Below are positions 1 through 7,690 of a stretch of 33,197 bases of DNA, piece after piece; the first letter of the stretch is position 1, and every line of letters starts with the position of its first letter. The stretch is from positions 1-33,197 of the forward strand of contig DLIO01000036.1 of the NCBI GenBank assembly GCA_002483765.1. The letters run 5' to 3'. Below the pieces are notes generated by a model. That model searched no databases. It was not told the origin of the DNA and saw only the letters and a list, made by a program, of their open reading frames with translations. The position numbers and the translations under genes were made by a program. This DNA is from Lentisphaeria bacterium UBA7640 (GTDB lineage: Bacteria > Verrucomicrobiota > Lentisphaeria > Victivallales > Victivallaceae).

Positions 1-15
1 GAAATACGCCCGTAA

Positions 16-1173
16 CGTAAATGGTCAGTTTCTCAATTTGATAATCCATCTGGAAATATCATATTTAAACGAATCAGACATACATGGGAAAATAATAAAT
101 GTAAATATTGTGGAGCGAGCAAGTCTGAATACAGTAGAACTAGCAATTTAGAAACCCACGCATATCAATTTATTCACCCAGGAAAGGTATTTAACAATAT
201 GAAATTTGATGTTATTATAGGAAACCCGCCATATCAGTTGAGTGATAGCGGGCATGGAATGAGCGCAAAGCCACTATATCATATTTTTGTGGAGGCTGCA
301 AAAAAATTAAATCCTCGTTATCTTACGATGATTATTCCTGCTCGTTGGTATGCAGGGGGAAAAGGGCTAGATGATTTTAGGGAAAATATGCTCAATGATG
401 ATAGGATTTCACATTTAGTCGACTTTGAAAATAGTGCAAATATTTTTCCTGGAGTAGATGTTGCCGGTGGTATTTGTTATTTTCTCTGGGAGAGAGATAA
501 AAGAGGTAATTGCCAAGTTTTAAATTTTTTGGGCGATGAGAAAATCTCATTGTCAAGAAGTCTTAATCAATATTCGTATTTTATCCGAAGTAACCAAGCA
601 ATATCAATTTTGCAAAAAGTTATGGCAAATCATCACGGTCAAAAATATCTTTCTGATGTAGTATCATCTAGAAAGCCTTTTGGATTACCTACCAATTACA
701 AACCAACAGATTCAGGGATCCCTTGTTGGTTTATACAGCGAATAGGCTGTAAATATGCCGATCCAGCTGTTGTTGACAAAAACAATCCATATCTAGATAA
801 ATGGAAATTTCTTATTCCTAAAGCCCCAATAGCTGGACAAACTGATTTTTCTAAGCCTATTGGCTTCTACTATAGTGGAAATACACGAGTTGCAAAACCA
901 GGAGATTGTTGTACAGAGTCTTGGATTGTTGCAGGAGCTTTTAATACCGAAGATGAAGTTCTTTCGTATAAAAGTTACTTGTTTACTAAAATAGTCCGTT
1001 TTCTATTACTTCAAACAGTCGTTTCCCAAGATGTGACAAAAAAGAATTTTTATTTTGTGCCAGATCTTGGGAATTATTCTGGCACATATACCGATGATAT
1101 GCTTTGTGAAAGCTGGGGAATAATGCCACAAGAGTGGAGCTATATTGATTCAAAAATTTCATCAGTAGAATAA
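16..1173 (+). CDS. Eco57I-like N6-adenine DNA methyltransferase, C-terminal part (5' partial or frameshifted)
   Basis: This is the catalytic and C-terminal part of a class I adenine-N6 DNA methyltransferase, presumably the modification arm of the restriction module that follows. The motif IV signature NPPY is at 223-234, inside MKFDVIIGNPPYQL. An ATG at 199 would give 324 residues, but the same frame is open back to base 16 and encodes a CxxC knuckle (CKYCG, 100-114) and an LETHAYQFIH stretch, which as I recall precede NPPY in relatives. ATG 199 is therefore not the true start. The SAM-binding motif I and the N-terminal region are not in the window. A TAA lies in frame at 13-15. Frame 2 just upstream reads KYARNVNG, so an indel near 20-32 may link the two frames, making this either a frameshifted gene or an edge artefact. 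The next gene starts 10 bases downstream. Confidence 0.8.
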   Translation, partial: RKWSVSQFDNPSGNIIFKRIRHTWENNKCKYCGASKSEYSRTSNLETHAYQFIHPGKVFNNMKFDVIIGNPPYQLSDSGHGMSAKPLYHIFVEAAKKLNPRYLTMIIPARWYAGGKGLDDFRENMLNDDRISHLVDFENSANIFPGVDVAGGICYFLWERDKRGNCQVLNFLGDEKISLSRSLNQYSYFIRSNQAISILQKVMANHHGQKYLSDVVSSRKPFGLPTNYKPTDSGIPCWFIQRIGCKYADPAVVDKNNPYLDKWKFLIPKAPIAGQTDFSKPIGFYYSGNTRVAKPGDCCTESWIVAGAFNTEDEVLSYKSYLFTKIVRFLLLQTVVSQDVTKKNFYFVPDLGNYSGTYTDDMLCESWGIMPQEWSYIDSKISSVE

Positions 1174-1183
1174 GGATAACAAT

Positions 1184-3766
1184 ATGAATAATAGCAGTAA
1201 CAATTTTTTTGAAGAGCAAAAATGCCCACATATTTACGCTTATACCGACACTCAGTACGAGAATGCTCAGTGGAAAGGAGCTCGTTCTGGCAAAGGATTA
1301 TTGAAGGTTGGTTACACAACAAAGGATGTACAGGAACGAGTTGCAAAACAGTACCCTATAATACGTCCAGGAGGTCAACCATATATAATTTTTCTTGATG
1401 AGATTGCCATTAGAGATGACGAAACATTCTTTACTGACCATGATGTTCACAAAGTATTAAAGTCGATGGGTATTAATCGTTTAGAAGGAGAATGGTTTGA
1501 GTGCACTGTTGACGAGGTTCGTGCGGCAATTCTTGCAGTTAAGCGTCGAAAGCCTAACCCAGAACTAAAGCGCAACACCTTTCAAATGCGTCCTGAGCAG
1601 AAACAAGCTGTTGCAGTTACTGAAGCTTATTTCAAAGAAAACAGTTGCGCTTCTAATGGGAAGCCACCACATTTTCTCTGGAATGCAAAAATGCGCTTTG
1701 GAAAAACATTTGCCTCTTATCAATTGGCAAAAGAAATGGGGTGGAAAAAGATTTTGGTACTAACTTTTAAGCCTGCGGTTCAAGGGGAGTGGCAAAAAGA
1801 TTTACAAGGTCATATTGACTTTGAAGGTTGGCAGTTTATTTCTAAAGATACTGAGCTTACTTTTGAGAACCGCGATCCTGAGTGTCCATGTGTTTGGTTC
1901 GCATCATTTCAAGATATGCTTGGTCGTAATAATATTGGGGCAATAAAATATCGTAACGAAGAGGCTCACGCGACTAACTGGGACTGTATTATACTTGATG
2001 AATATCATTTTGGTGCTTGGAATGAATCGAGCAAAGAACTCTATGATGCGGAAGACAACAGTGAGCATGAATTTAATGATGGTGGGCGAAGTTGGTTTGA
2101 AAGCGAAGATGAATTACCTTTAACCGCGAATCATTATCTTTATCTCTCGGGGACGCCATTCCGCGCCATGGCAACGGGAGAGTTTCTCGAAGACCAACTT
2201 TTTAACTGGACTTATTCTGATGAACAACGCGCGAAACAAAATTGGGATCCTGACAACAGCAACAATCCGTATTCTGCACTCCCGCAGATGATATTGATGA
2301 CGTATCAAATGCCGAAAGAGATTCGCGAAGTTGCCTTAAAAACTGAAACTAACGAGTTTGACCTAAATGAATTTTTTAAGGCTGATCGTGATCCTGACAG
2401 TTTAATAGATGATTATAAATTTAAACATGAAGACGCAGTCCAAAAATGGATCGACTTGTTGCGTGGTCAGTATCTAGCACAAAATATAGACGAATTACGT
2501 TCAAGAGAACGCCCTCCGATGCCATTTTCAGACGTGCGTCTTCGCAATGCTCTTCGACACACCTTTTGGTTTATGCCAAGCGTTGCTTCTTGTAAGGCGA
2601 TGAAATGCCTCTTGTCCCAACCAGCAAACAGCTTTTATCATGAATACAAAGTGATAGACTGTGCTGGTCCTCAAGCAGGGATCGGTGTAAAGGCTCTTGG
2701 TCCAGTTAAGCAAGCAATTGGAAACCCTCTATTTACCAAAACAATTACGCTTTCATGTGGGAAATTAACAACAGGCGTAACCGTCCCTGCTTGGAGTGGC
2801 ATCTTTATGCTCCGAAACACCTCCAGTCCAGAAACCTATTTTCAAGCAGCATTTAGAGTGCAATCGCCTTGGGTTGTACATAATCCAGATGGTAAAAGTC
2901 CCAACGAAATAGAAGTGATAAAGCCGTTATGTTATGTTTTTGATTATGCACCAGATCGAGCACTTTCAGAAATTGCGCACTACAGCACTAAATTAGACTA
3001 TAACTCAAAAGATAACCCCGAAAAGTTAGTTGAGGATTTTATTCGATTTCTGCCCGTTCTCTGTTATGACGGCAGTTCTATGAAACAATTAAATGCTGGA
3101 GAAATTCTTGACTTGGTCATTAGTGGAACAGCTTCTACAATGTTAGCTCGTCGTTGGCAAAGCGCACTGCTAGTTAATGTGGACAATGACACACTACAGA
3201 GGCTTTTGGATAATCCTGATGCAATGGCGGCTATCGAACGCATTGAGGGCTTCCGTGGACTAAGTGATAATATTGCTGCTATTATCAATCGTTCTAATGC
3301 ATTAAAAAAGCTCAAAAGAGAAAAAGCTGCAATTGGCGAAGATGTCTCAAGAGAAGAAAAGAAGGAGTTGACTGAGGCAGAAAAAGAGATAAAATCAAAA
3401 CGTAAAATGATTCAAGAAAAATTGATCAAATTCGCGACTCGTATTCCAATATTTATGTATTTAACTGACTATCGTGAGCAGACGCTTAACGACGTGATTA
3501 CGCAATTGGAAACACAACTTTTCACCCGCGTTACTGGCTTAACACTGGCTGACTTTGAACTTCTGGTCAGTATAGGCGTATTCAACGGTAACGTTATGAA
3601 TTCTGCAATCTTTGCCTTCAAGCGTTATGAAGATGCAAGCTTGACATATACAGGGGTTAATATGCATGAAGGCGAACAGGTTGGAGGTTGGAATACTGTA
3701 GTATCGAAAGAGGAAGCCGATATCCTTTTAGATAGAAATTTCAAGGCTAGATCTATCTCAAGGTGA
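1184..3766 (+). CDS. T5orf172 (GIY-YIG) nuclease-SF2 helicase fusion, putative restriction subunit
   Basis: This 860-residue protein probably translocates on and cuts unmodified DNA, as partner of the methyltransferase just upstream. Residues about 16-115 resemble the T5orf172/MUG113 branch of GIY-YIG nucleases: IYAY, LLKVGYT, an Arg in QERV, DHDVH and GEWFECT. From about 130 an SF2 helicase core follows: a QMRPEQKQA entry motif, Walker A as MRFGKT (170-175, without the usual first Gly), DEYH (272-275) and SGTPFR (322-327). A motif VI-like stretch, YFQAAFRVQSPW, lies near 552-563. Residues about 705-745 are highly charged and probably coiled coil. ATG 1184 follows an AAGGATAA ribosome site 10 bases after the methyltransferase stop. 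Family assignment is good; the restriction role is inferred from context. A DNA-repair helicase is a less likely alternative. Confidence 0.85.
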   Translation: MNNSSNNFFEEQKCPHIYAYTDTQYENAQWKGARSGKGLLKVGYTTKDVQERVAKQYPIIRPGGQPYIIFLDEIAIRDDETFFTDHDVHKVLKSMGINRLEGEWFECTVDEVRAAILAVKRRKPNPELKRNTFQMRPEQKQAVAVTEAYFKENSCASNGKPPHFLWNAKMRFGKTFASYQLAKEMGWKKILVLTFKPAVQGEWQKDLQGHIDFEGWQFISKDTELTFENRDPECPCVWFASFQDMLGRNNIGAIKYRNEEAHATNWDCIILDEYHFGAWNESSKELYDAEDNSEHEFNDGGRSWFESEDELPLTANHYLYLSGTPFRAMATGEFLEDQLFNWTYSDEQRAKQNWDPDNSNNPYSALPQMILMTYQMPKEIREVALKTETNEFDLNEFFKADRDPDSLIDDYKFKHEDAVQKWIDLLRGQYLAQNIDELRSRERPPMPFSDVRLRNALRHTFWFMPSVASCKAMKCLLSQPANSFYHEYKVIDCAGPQAGIGVKALGPVKQAIGNPLFTKTITLSCGKLTTGVTVPAWSGIFMLRNTSSPETYFQAAFRVQSPWVVHNPDGKSPNEIEVIKPLCYVFDYAPDRALSEIAHYSTKLDYNSKDNPEKLVEDFIRFLPVLCYDGSSMKQLNAGEILDLVISGTASTMLARRWQSALLVNVDNDTLQRLLDNPDAMAAIERIEGFRGLSDNIAAIINRSNALKKLKREKAAIGEDVSREEKKELTEAEKEIKSKRKMIQEKLIKFATRIPIFMYLTDYREQTLNDVITQLETQLFTRVTGLTLADFELLVSIGVFNGNVMNSAIFAFKRYEDASLTYTGVNMHEGEQVGGWNTVVSKEEADILLDRNFKARSISR

Positions 3767-3791
3767 AATCAAAATTAGAGGGATAATTTTT

Positions 3792-5657
3792 ATGAATCAA
3801 AAATTGAAGAATAAGATAGAAGCTACTGATACCAGCATTAATAAATTATTGAAAGATCAAAAGTTTGCTATTGATTATTTTCAAAGAGAGTATCGTTGGC
3901 AGGAAAAACATATCAAGCTTTTAGTTGAAGATTTAACTACGACTTTTTTAAAATCATACAACAAAGGCGATAAACGTTCTAGTGTAGCCAATTATCTAAG
4001 TTATTATTTAGGGCCTGTTGTATTTAGCATAAATCATGAGAATGGTAAAAAATCTATTATAGATGGTCAGCAACGTATAACCTCGCTTACACTATTTTTG
4101 GTTTATCTTAACCATCTACAAAAAAACAATGTTCAAAAAGTGAATATTAGTGAATTAATCTTCTCGGAAAAATACGGCGAAAAATCGTTCAATATGACCG
4201 ATGAAGTAAGAGAAGAATGTCTACAGGCATTATTTGACTCGGGAAGTTATGATGTAAAAGAAAGCGATGATGAAACCGTAAATAATATGGTGGAACGCTA
4301 TGAAGATATTGTACAAACCTTCCCTGAAGAGATAAATGAAATCGCCTTACCTTTTTTTATAGACTGGCTTATCGAAAACGTTGTAATAGTTGAGATAACT
4401 GCTTATTCAGATGAGAATGCTTATACTATTTTTGAAACGATGAATGATCGTGGTTTAAATCTTACTCCGACAGAAATGTTGAAGGGATATGTACTTTCAA
4501 AAATAAAAGATAAAGATCAAAGATCTGAAATAAATAATCTTTGGAAAAGCGAAATTCAAAAATTACATGAATATGGTGAAACTGTTGACCAAAGTTTTTT
4601 TCAATCTTGGTTTAGGGGTAAGTATGCGGTCAGCATAAGACCAGGGAAGGCAGGTTCCCAAAACCAAGATTTTGAATTGATTAGTTCCCGTTTTCACAAT
4701 TGGTTTAAGGATTGCCATGAGACGTTATTTAAACTCACCACATCGGACGATCTTTACTATTTTTTTAAAAATCAATTCCCATTCTACGTAAAATGTTATC
4801 TTGAAAGCTTAAAAAGTCAAAAAAATTATAATGCTCAAATACCACATCTTAATTATATCCATCATTGGGGGATTGCAGAATCTCTGCAAGACCCTTTGTT
4901 ACTAGCTTCTATTAATTATGGCGATGATGATATAACGGTGAAGCGCAAACTTGATTTTGTTGCTCGTTACATAGAGACTTATACGGTGAGGCGTAGCGTC
5001 AACTATCGAAAGTTTGGGCAAACAGCAATAAAATATACCATGTTTAATGTCATAAAGCTTATTAGAAATAATGATTTAAAAGCGCTTGGAATAAATCTTT
5101 CTAACGAGGTTGATAAAATAGAGGAAAATTGGCATGGGGTGTTGAGGTTTCGCTTACATGGTCAAAATCGGAGGTTCGTAAAGCACCTGTTATCAAGAGT
5201 TTCAAGCTATATTGATAATTTATCAGGCAAAGATATACCATACGTGGCTTACCAACAACCGAGTGGGAAACAATTTGAAATAGAACATATTTGGGCGAAT
5301 AAATTTGCAGAACACAGGGATGAGTTTGAGCAAGAAGGAGATTTTCAAGAATGCAGAAATTCCTTAGGGGCATTAATATTATTACCTAGAGGGACAAATC
5401 AATCTTTCAGCAGTGATAAATATGAGAATAAGTTAAAGCATTATATTAAAGAAAATACTTATGTACAAACACTTCACCCTGATTGTTATGTTAAAAATCC
5501 AAACTTTGTAAATTCTGAAAAAATTAAAAATTTAGGCTTTAAATCATATCCAGAATTTAAAGAAGAGCATGTGCGTGAACGCCAAGAATTAGCAAAACGT
5601 ATTTGCGAGGAACTCTGGTCAATTGATTTTTATAAAGAGACGCGTAACTATGAATAG
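3792..5657 (+). CDS. DUF262 and DUF1524 (GmrSD-like) nuclease
   Basis: This 621-residue protein has the layout of GmrSD/SspE-type restriction enzymes. An N-terminal DUF262 domain shows FQREYRW (30-36) and DGQQR (91-95). In this family DGQQR belongs to a ParB-like nucleotide-hydrolysing site that senses modified DNA. An ETMNDRG motif follows near 215. The C-terminal DUF1524 domain is a His-Me/HNH nuclease with EIEHIWA near 496-502 and a downstream NSLGALILLP segment with Asn residues that normally complete the site. It starts 25 bases after the helicase gene, preceded by GAGGGAT. By family knowledge such proteins cut glucosylated, methylated or phosphorothioated phage DNA. What this one recognises cannot be read from sequence. 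No lesion is seen, and family assignment is firm. Confidence 0.87.
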   Translation: MNQKLKNKIEATDTSINKLLKDQKFAIDYFQREYRWQEKHIKLLVEDLTTTFLKSYNKGDKRSSVANYLSYYLGPVVFSINHENGKKSIIDGQQRITSLTLFLVYLNHLQKNNVQKVNISELIFSEKYGEKSFNMTDEVREECLQALFDSGSYDVKESDDETVNNMVERYEDIVQTFPEEINEIALPFFIDWLIENVVIVEITAYSDENAYTIFETMNDRGLNLTPTEMLKGYVLSKIKDKDQRSEINNLWKSEIQKLHEYGETVDQSFFQSWFRGKYAVSIRPGKAGSQNQDFELISSRFHNWFKDCHETLFKLTTSDDLYYFFKNQFPFYVKCYLESLKSQKNYNAQIPHLNYIHHWGIAESLQDPLLLASINYGDDDITVKRKLDFVARYIETYTVRRSVNYRKFGQTAIKYTMFNVIKLIRNNDLKALGINLSNEVDKIEENWHGVLRFRLHGQNRRFVKHLLSRVSSYIDNLSGKDIPYVAYQQPSGKQFEIEHIWANKFAEHRDEFEQEGDFQECRNSLGALILLPRGTNQSFSSDKYENKLKHYIKENTYVQTLHPDCYVKNPNFVNSEKIKNLGFKSYPEFKEEHVRERQELAKRICEELWSIDFYKETRNYE

Positions 5658-5732
5658 CATTAACGATTTTGATCTTGAAAACACTGTCTTATTTTAGTTA
5701 AGAGAAAACAATAATAAAACAAGGAGTGTGAT

Positions 5733-6773
5733 ATGGTTACTGCTAACTTAAACTATGGATTAGATAAGATTCTTCCTTTATTCATGGAATATGCTGACGA
5801 GGAAGAGGGCAAACCAGTAAATATACCTCAACTTAAGAAGTTTCTTGATAAAAAAGAGGGCTATAAGTACGATCTATTTAAAAAAGCTCAGGAACAGCTT
5901 AATGTTGATAGTTGGACTGAAGATATGGTTGACTCGGGACAGATATTTCATAAAGTCAAATCAGCAGTTATAGAAAGTGATAATCTTGTCGATTGGCGTT
6001 TGATAGATAAAAAATTCTCTGATGAAGCTATCAAGAAATATGACTTATCCTCATACGAGAAAACGTTTTACGATTTCTATACAGACAAGGTCAAAGACTC
6101 AAAATCATTTGATGACTTGGTTGATATATTTGGGGGAAATTACCCATTATTAGCTTATCTGTTTTTTATAAAAGATAAAGATAAATATTGCGTTATTTCT
6201 CCGAAAAAATTTGATAGAGTTTTTGATTTGTTATTTTTAAATTTTAAAACTAGCGGTTACGCTAGTTGGGGGAATTATAAAACTTACTGCCAGATAATAG
6301 CAGAAACCCGTGATTATTTGCAAAAAAAAGATAGTGATATAACCCTAACTGATGCCCACTCTTTTTTATGGTTATTCGGAGAAAAATACTTTGTTGATAA
6401 GTCCGATAAAGTAAAAGAGAAGATTTCTGGAAGACCAAGTCCTGAAGAAGATGTTAGACATGTCGAGGGGTATGCCAGAAGCATGGAGATTACAGTTTAT
6501 GAACGTGATCCCAAAGCACGCAGAAAGTGTATTGATCATTTTGGTTATGATTGTCAAATATGTGGCTTCAACTTTGAAGCTGAATATGGTGAATTAGGGA
6601 AAGACTTTATTCAGGTTCACCATATTAAGCCCATGAGTCAAAGTGATGGCGAGCGTGAAGTTGACCCGATAAACGATTTGATACCTGTTTGCCCTAACTG
6701 TCATGCTTTAATTCATCGCAAAGGCGATCCAGATGAGAATCTGGAGAACCTTAAAGTTTTTTATGGTTGTTAA
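5733..6773 (+). CDS. HNH endonuclease with unknown N-terminal domain
   Basis: This 346-residue protein ends in a classical HNH nuclease of the McrA type. A CQIC zinc pair lies near 273-276, the catalytic VHHIKP near 295-300, and a second zinc pair plus distal His in CPNCHALIH near 319-327. The sequence around it (YERDPKARRKC, FNFEAEYGE) is typical of HNH proteins annotated as restriction enzymes. The first 240 residues are charged and mostly helical-looking; I recognise no family there, and it may carry target recognition. ATG 5733 has a strong AAGGAG site 7-12 bases upstream. The gap to the DUF262 gene is 75 bases, so the gene is probably co-transcribed. It adds a third nuclease to the cluster. 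Confidence 0.85.
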   Translation: MVTANLNYGLDKILPLFMEYADEEEGKPVNIPQLKKFLDKKEGYKYDLFKKAQEQLNVDSWTEDMVDSGQIFHKVKSAVIESDNLVDWRLIDKKFSDEAIKKYDLSSYEKTFYDFYTDKVKDSKSFDDLVDIFGGNYPLLAYLFFIKDKDKYCVISPKKFDRVFDLLFLNFKTSGYASWGNYKTYCQIIAETRDYLQKKDSDITLTDAHSFLWLFGEKYFVDKSDKVKEKISGRPSPEEDVRHVEGYARSMEITVYERDPKARRKCIDHFGYDCQICGFNFEAEYGELGKDFIQVHHIKPMSQSDGEREVDPINDLIPVCPNCHALIHRKGDPDENLENLKVFYGC

Positions 6774-6782
6774 TTTGTTTAG

Positions 6783-6968
6783 GTGAACAATGCGAAAGCT
6801 CTTGATCTGTTAATGAGGAATGGCTCTGTACATATTTCAGAGATTGAAGAGCTCTGCTCCGGCGTAACCCGGCGTACGTTGCAGCGGGATATGAATGGTT
6901 TGATTGAACTCAATCTTGTCCGTATCACCGGGTCGGCCCGTCAATCGAACTATGAATGTATCAAATAG
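6783..6968 (+). CDS. Small DeoR/winged-helix protein or remnant
   Basis: A GTG-started reading frame of 61 residues forms almost exactly one winged-helix unit. HISEIEELCSGVTRRTLQRD looks like helix-turn-helix 1-3 of a DeoR-type domain, and LVRITGSARQSNYEC like its wing. Similar domains form the C-terminus of some Fic and AAA-4 proteins, so this may be the last piece of a lost larger gene. Alternatively it is a stand-alone regulator of the upstream defence operon, as it starts 9 bases after the HNH stop. The ribosome site is weak (AGGTG overlapping the start). DNA binding is likely from the fold; the target is unknown. The TTGCGACA repeats that begin two bases after its stop could be an operator, which is speculation. 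Confidence 0.5.
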   Translation: MNNAKALDLLMRNGSVHISEIEELCSGVTRRTLQRDMNGLIELNLVRITGSARQSNYECIK

Positions 6969-6970
6969 TA

Positions 6971-7022
6971 TTGCGACATATCGCGTCAGAGTATCCCGAC
7001 AAATTGCGACAAGTTTGCGACA
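6971..7022. repeat. Three copies of TTGCGACA
   Basis: The octamer TTGCGACA occurs at 6971-6978, 7004-7011 and 7015-7022, directly downstream of the winged-helix frame. The spacings are 33 and 11 bases, each close to a whole number of helical turns. It could be a binding site cluster or the decayed 3' end of a longer coding region. Confidence 0.5.
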
Positions 7023-7049
7023 TTACGAGTACAAAAAAAGCGAGAAAGG

Positions 7050-7346
7050 AGAATCTAACCGCAGAGAACGCAAAGGGAATTCTGTCCACGAATGGCACGA
7101 ATGGCACGAATGGCACGAATGAAAATGGGTTTTTAAAATAAACGTGGATTTTTCCCGCGCCATGCCATGCGACGTGGTATGTACAAAAAACGTGAGAAAG
7201 GGGAATCTAACCACTGATGAACTCGGATAAACACAGATAAGAAGTTGAGAGAAAATTTTAACCACGGAATACACTGAACACACGGAAAGAGGGGAAATAA
7301 ATAAGTATTTATTAGTGTTAACTCGTAAAATTGGTGGACAAAACAT
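7050..7346. repeat. Degenerate intergenic repeat island A
   Basis: No gene is credible here. The stretch is a patchwork of short, related units: AACCGCAGAGAACGCAAAG, AACCACTGATGA, AACCACGGAATACACTG, ACACACGGAAAG and similar. A GCCATGCGACGTGGT block lies at about 7147-7190, and an ATTAGTG...GTGGACAAAACAT block at about 7308-7346. The last two blocks recur in the same order in the island at 11293-11523. The units resemble a family of dispersed non-coding repeats seen between genes in several bacterial phyla; I do not know their function. Confidence 0.7.
7087..7121 (+). repeat. 9-bp tandem repeat CACGAATGG, about 4 units
   Basis: CACGAATGG is repeated three times perfectly from 7087, followed by a partial fourth unit, CACGAATG. 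It lies inside repeat island A. Single copies of the same word occur elsewhere in these islands (for example CCACGAATGA near 11450), so the array looks like a local slippage expansion of an island unit. Confidence 0.9.
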
Positions 7347-7375
7347 GGAAATAAAACATTGTAACTTGGGTCTTC

Positions 7376-7406
7376 AATTAGCGCGCGCATTATGCGCGCG
7401 CGAATT
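7376..7406. repeat. REP-like palindrome, copy 1
   Basis: Perfect 9-base arms, GCGCGCGCA (7381-7389) and TGCGCGCGC (7393-7401), surround a TTA loop, with an outer AATT/AATT pairing after one mismatch. The same element occurs at 15708-15738 and 32255-32285. There is no T-run after it on either strand, so it is not a simple intrinsic terminator. Confidence 0.85.
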
Positions 7407-7690
7407 AGAGATATAAGTTACGCTGAAAATTAGGAGGCTGTGCCAATTATCAAAGGGATGTGCCAGATCATTCAATATACAAGAATATTTCCACTTACAA
7501 AAAGTAAACAGGGGAATGGAGCAATTTAAGGAATAATTTTGTGGTTGTAAAGGAGAAAAATAGTCAATGCTAAGAGCAAGAGTCAAAAGGAACTTGACAG
7601 TTCGCCTAGAAGGGAAGCGTGAGGTCAAAAACCCCTTCCCGTACCTTACGTGGTTTTAACAATATTTTTTACATATCAGGAGTTTATAAG

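Noticed and set aside
7087..7121. CRISPR-like repeat array
   Set aside because: The CACGAATGG units are contiguous with no spacers and are only 9 bases long, so this is a simple tandem repeat.
7023..7390. ORFs of 85-107 residues on the minus strand with HSCHSCHSC-type repeats
   Set aside because: The frames run through non-coding repeat units and encode low-complexity peptides created by the 9-base tandem repeat; there is no ribosome site or family match.
7376..7406. The GCGCGCGCA palindrome as a Rho-independent terminator
   Set aside because: None of the three copies is followed by a T-run on either strand, so the classic mechanism is not supported.
7594..7622. TTGACA at 7594-7599 as a promoter for the RhuM gene
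   Set aside because: No -10-like hexamer exists 16-18 bases downstream (the sequence there is GCGTGA-like).
7619..7690. Upstream GTG start for the RhuM-family gene
   Set aside because: ATG 7691 has AGGAG at the right distance; the upstream extension has no good ribosome site and adds unrelated sequence.
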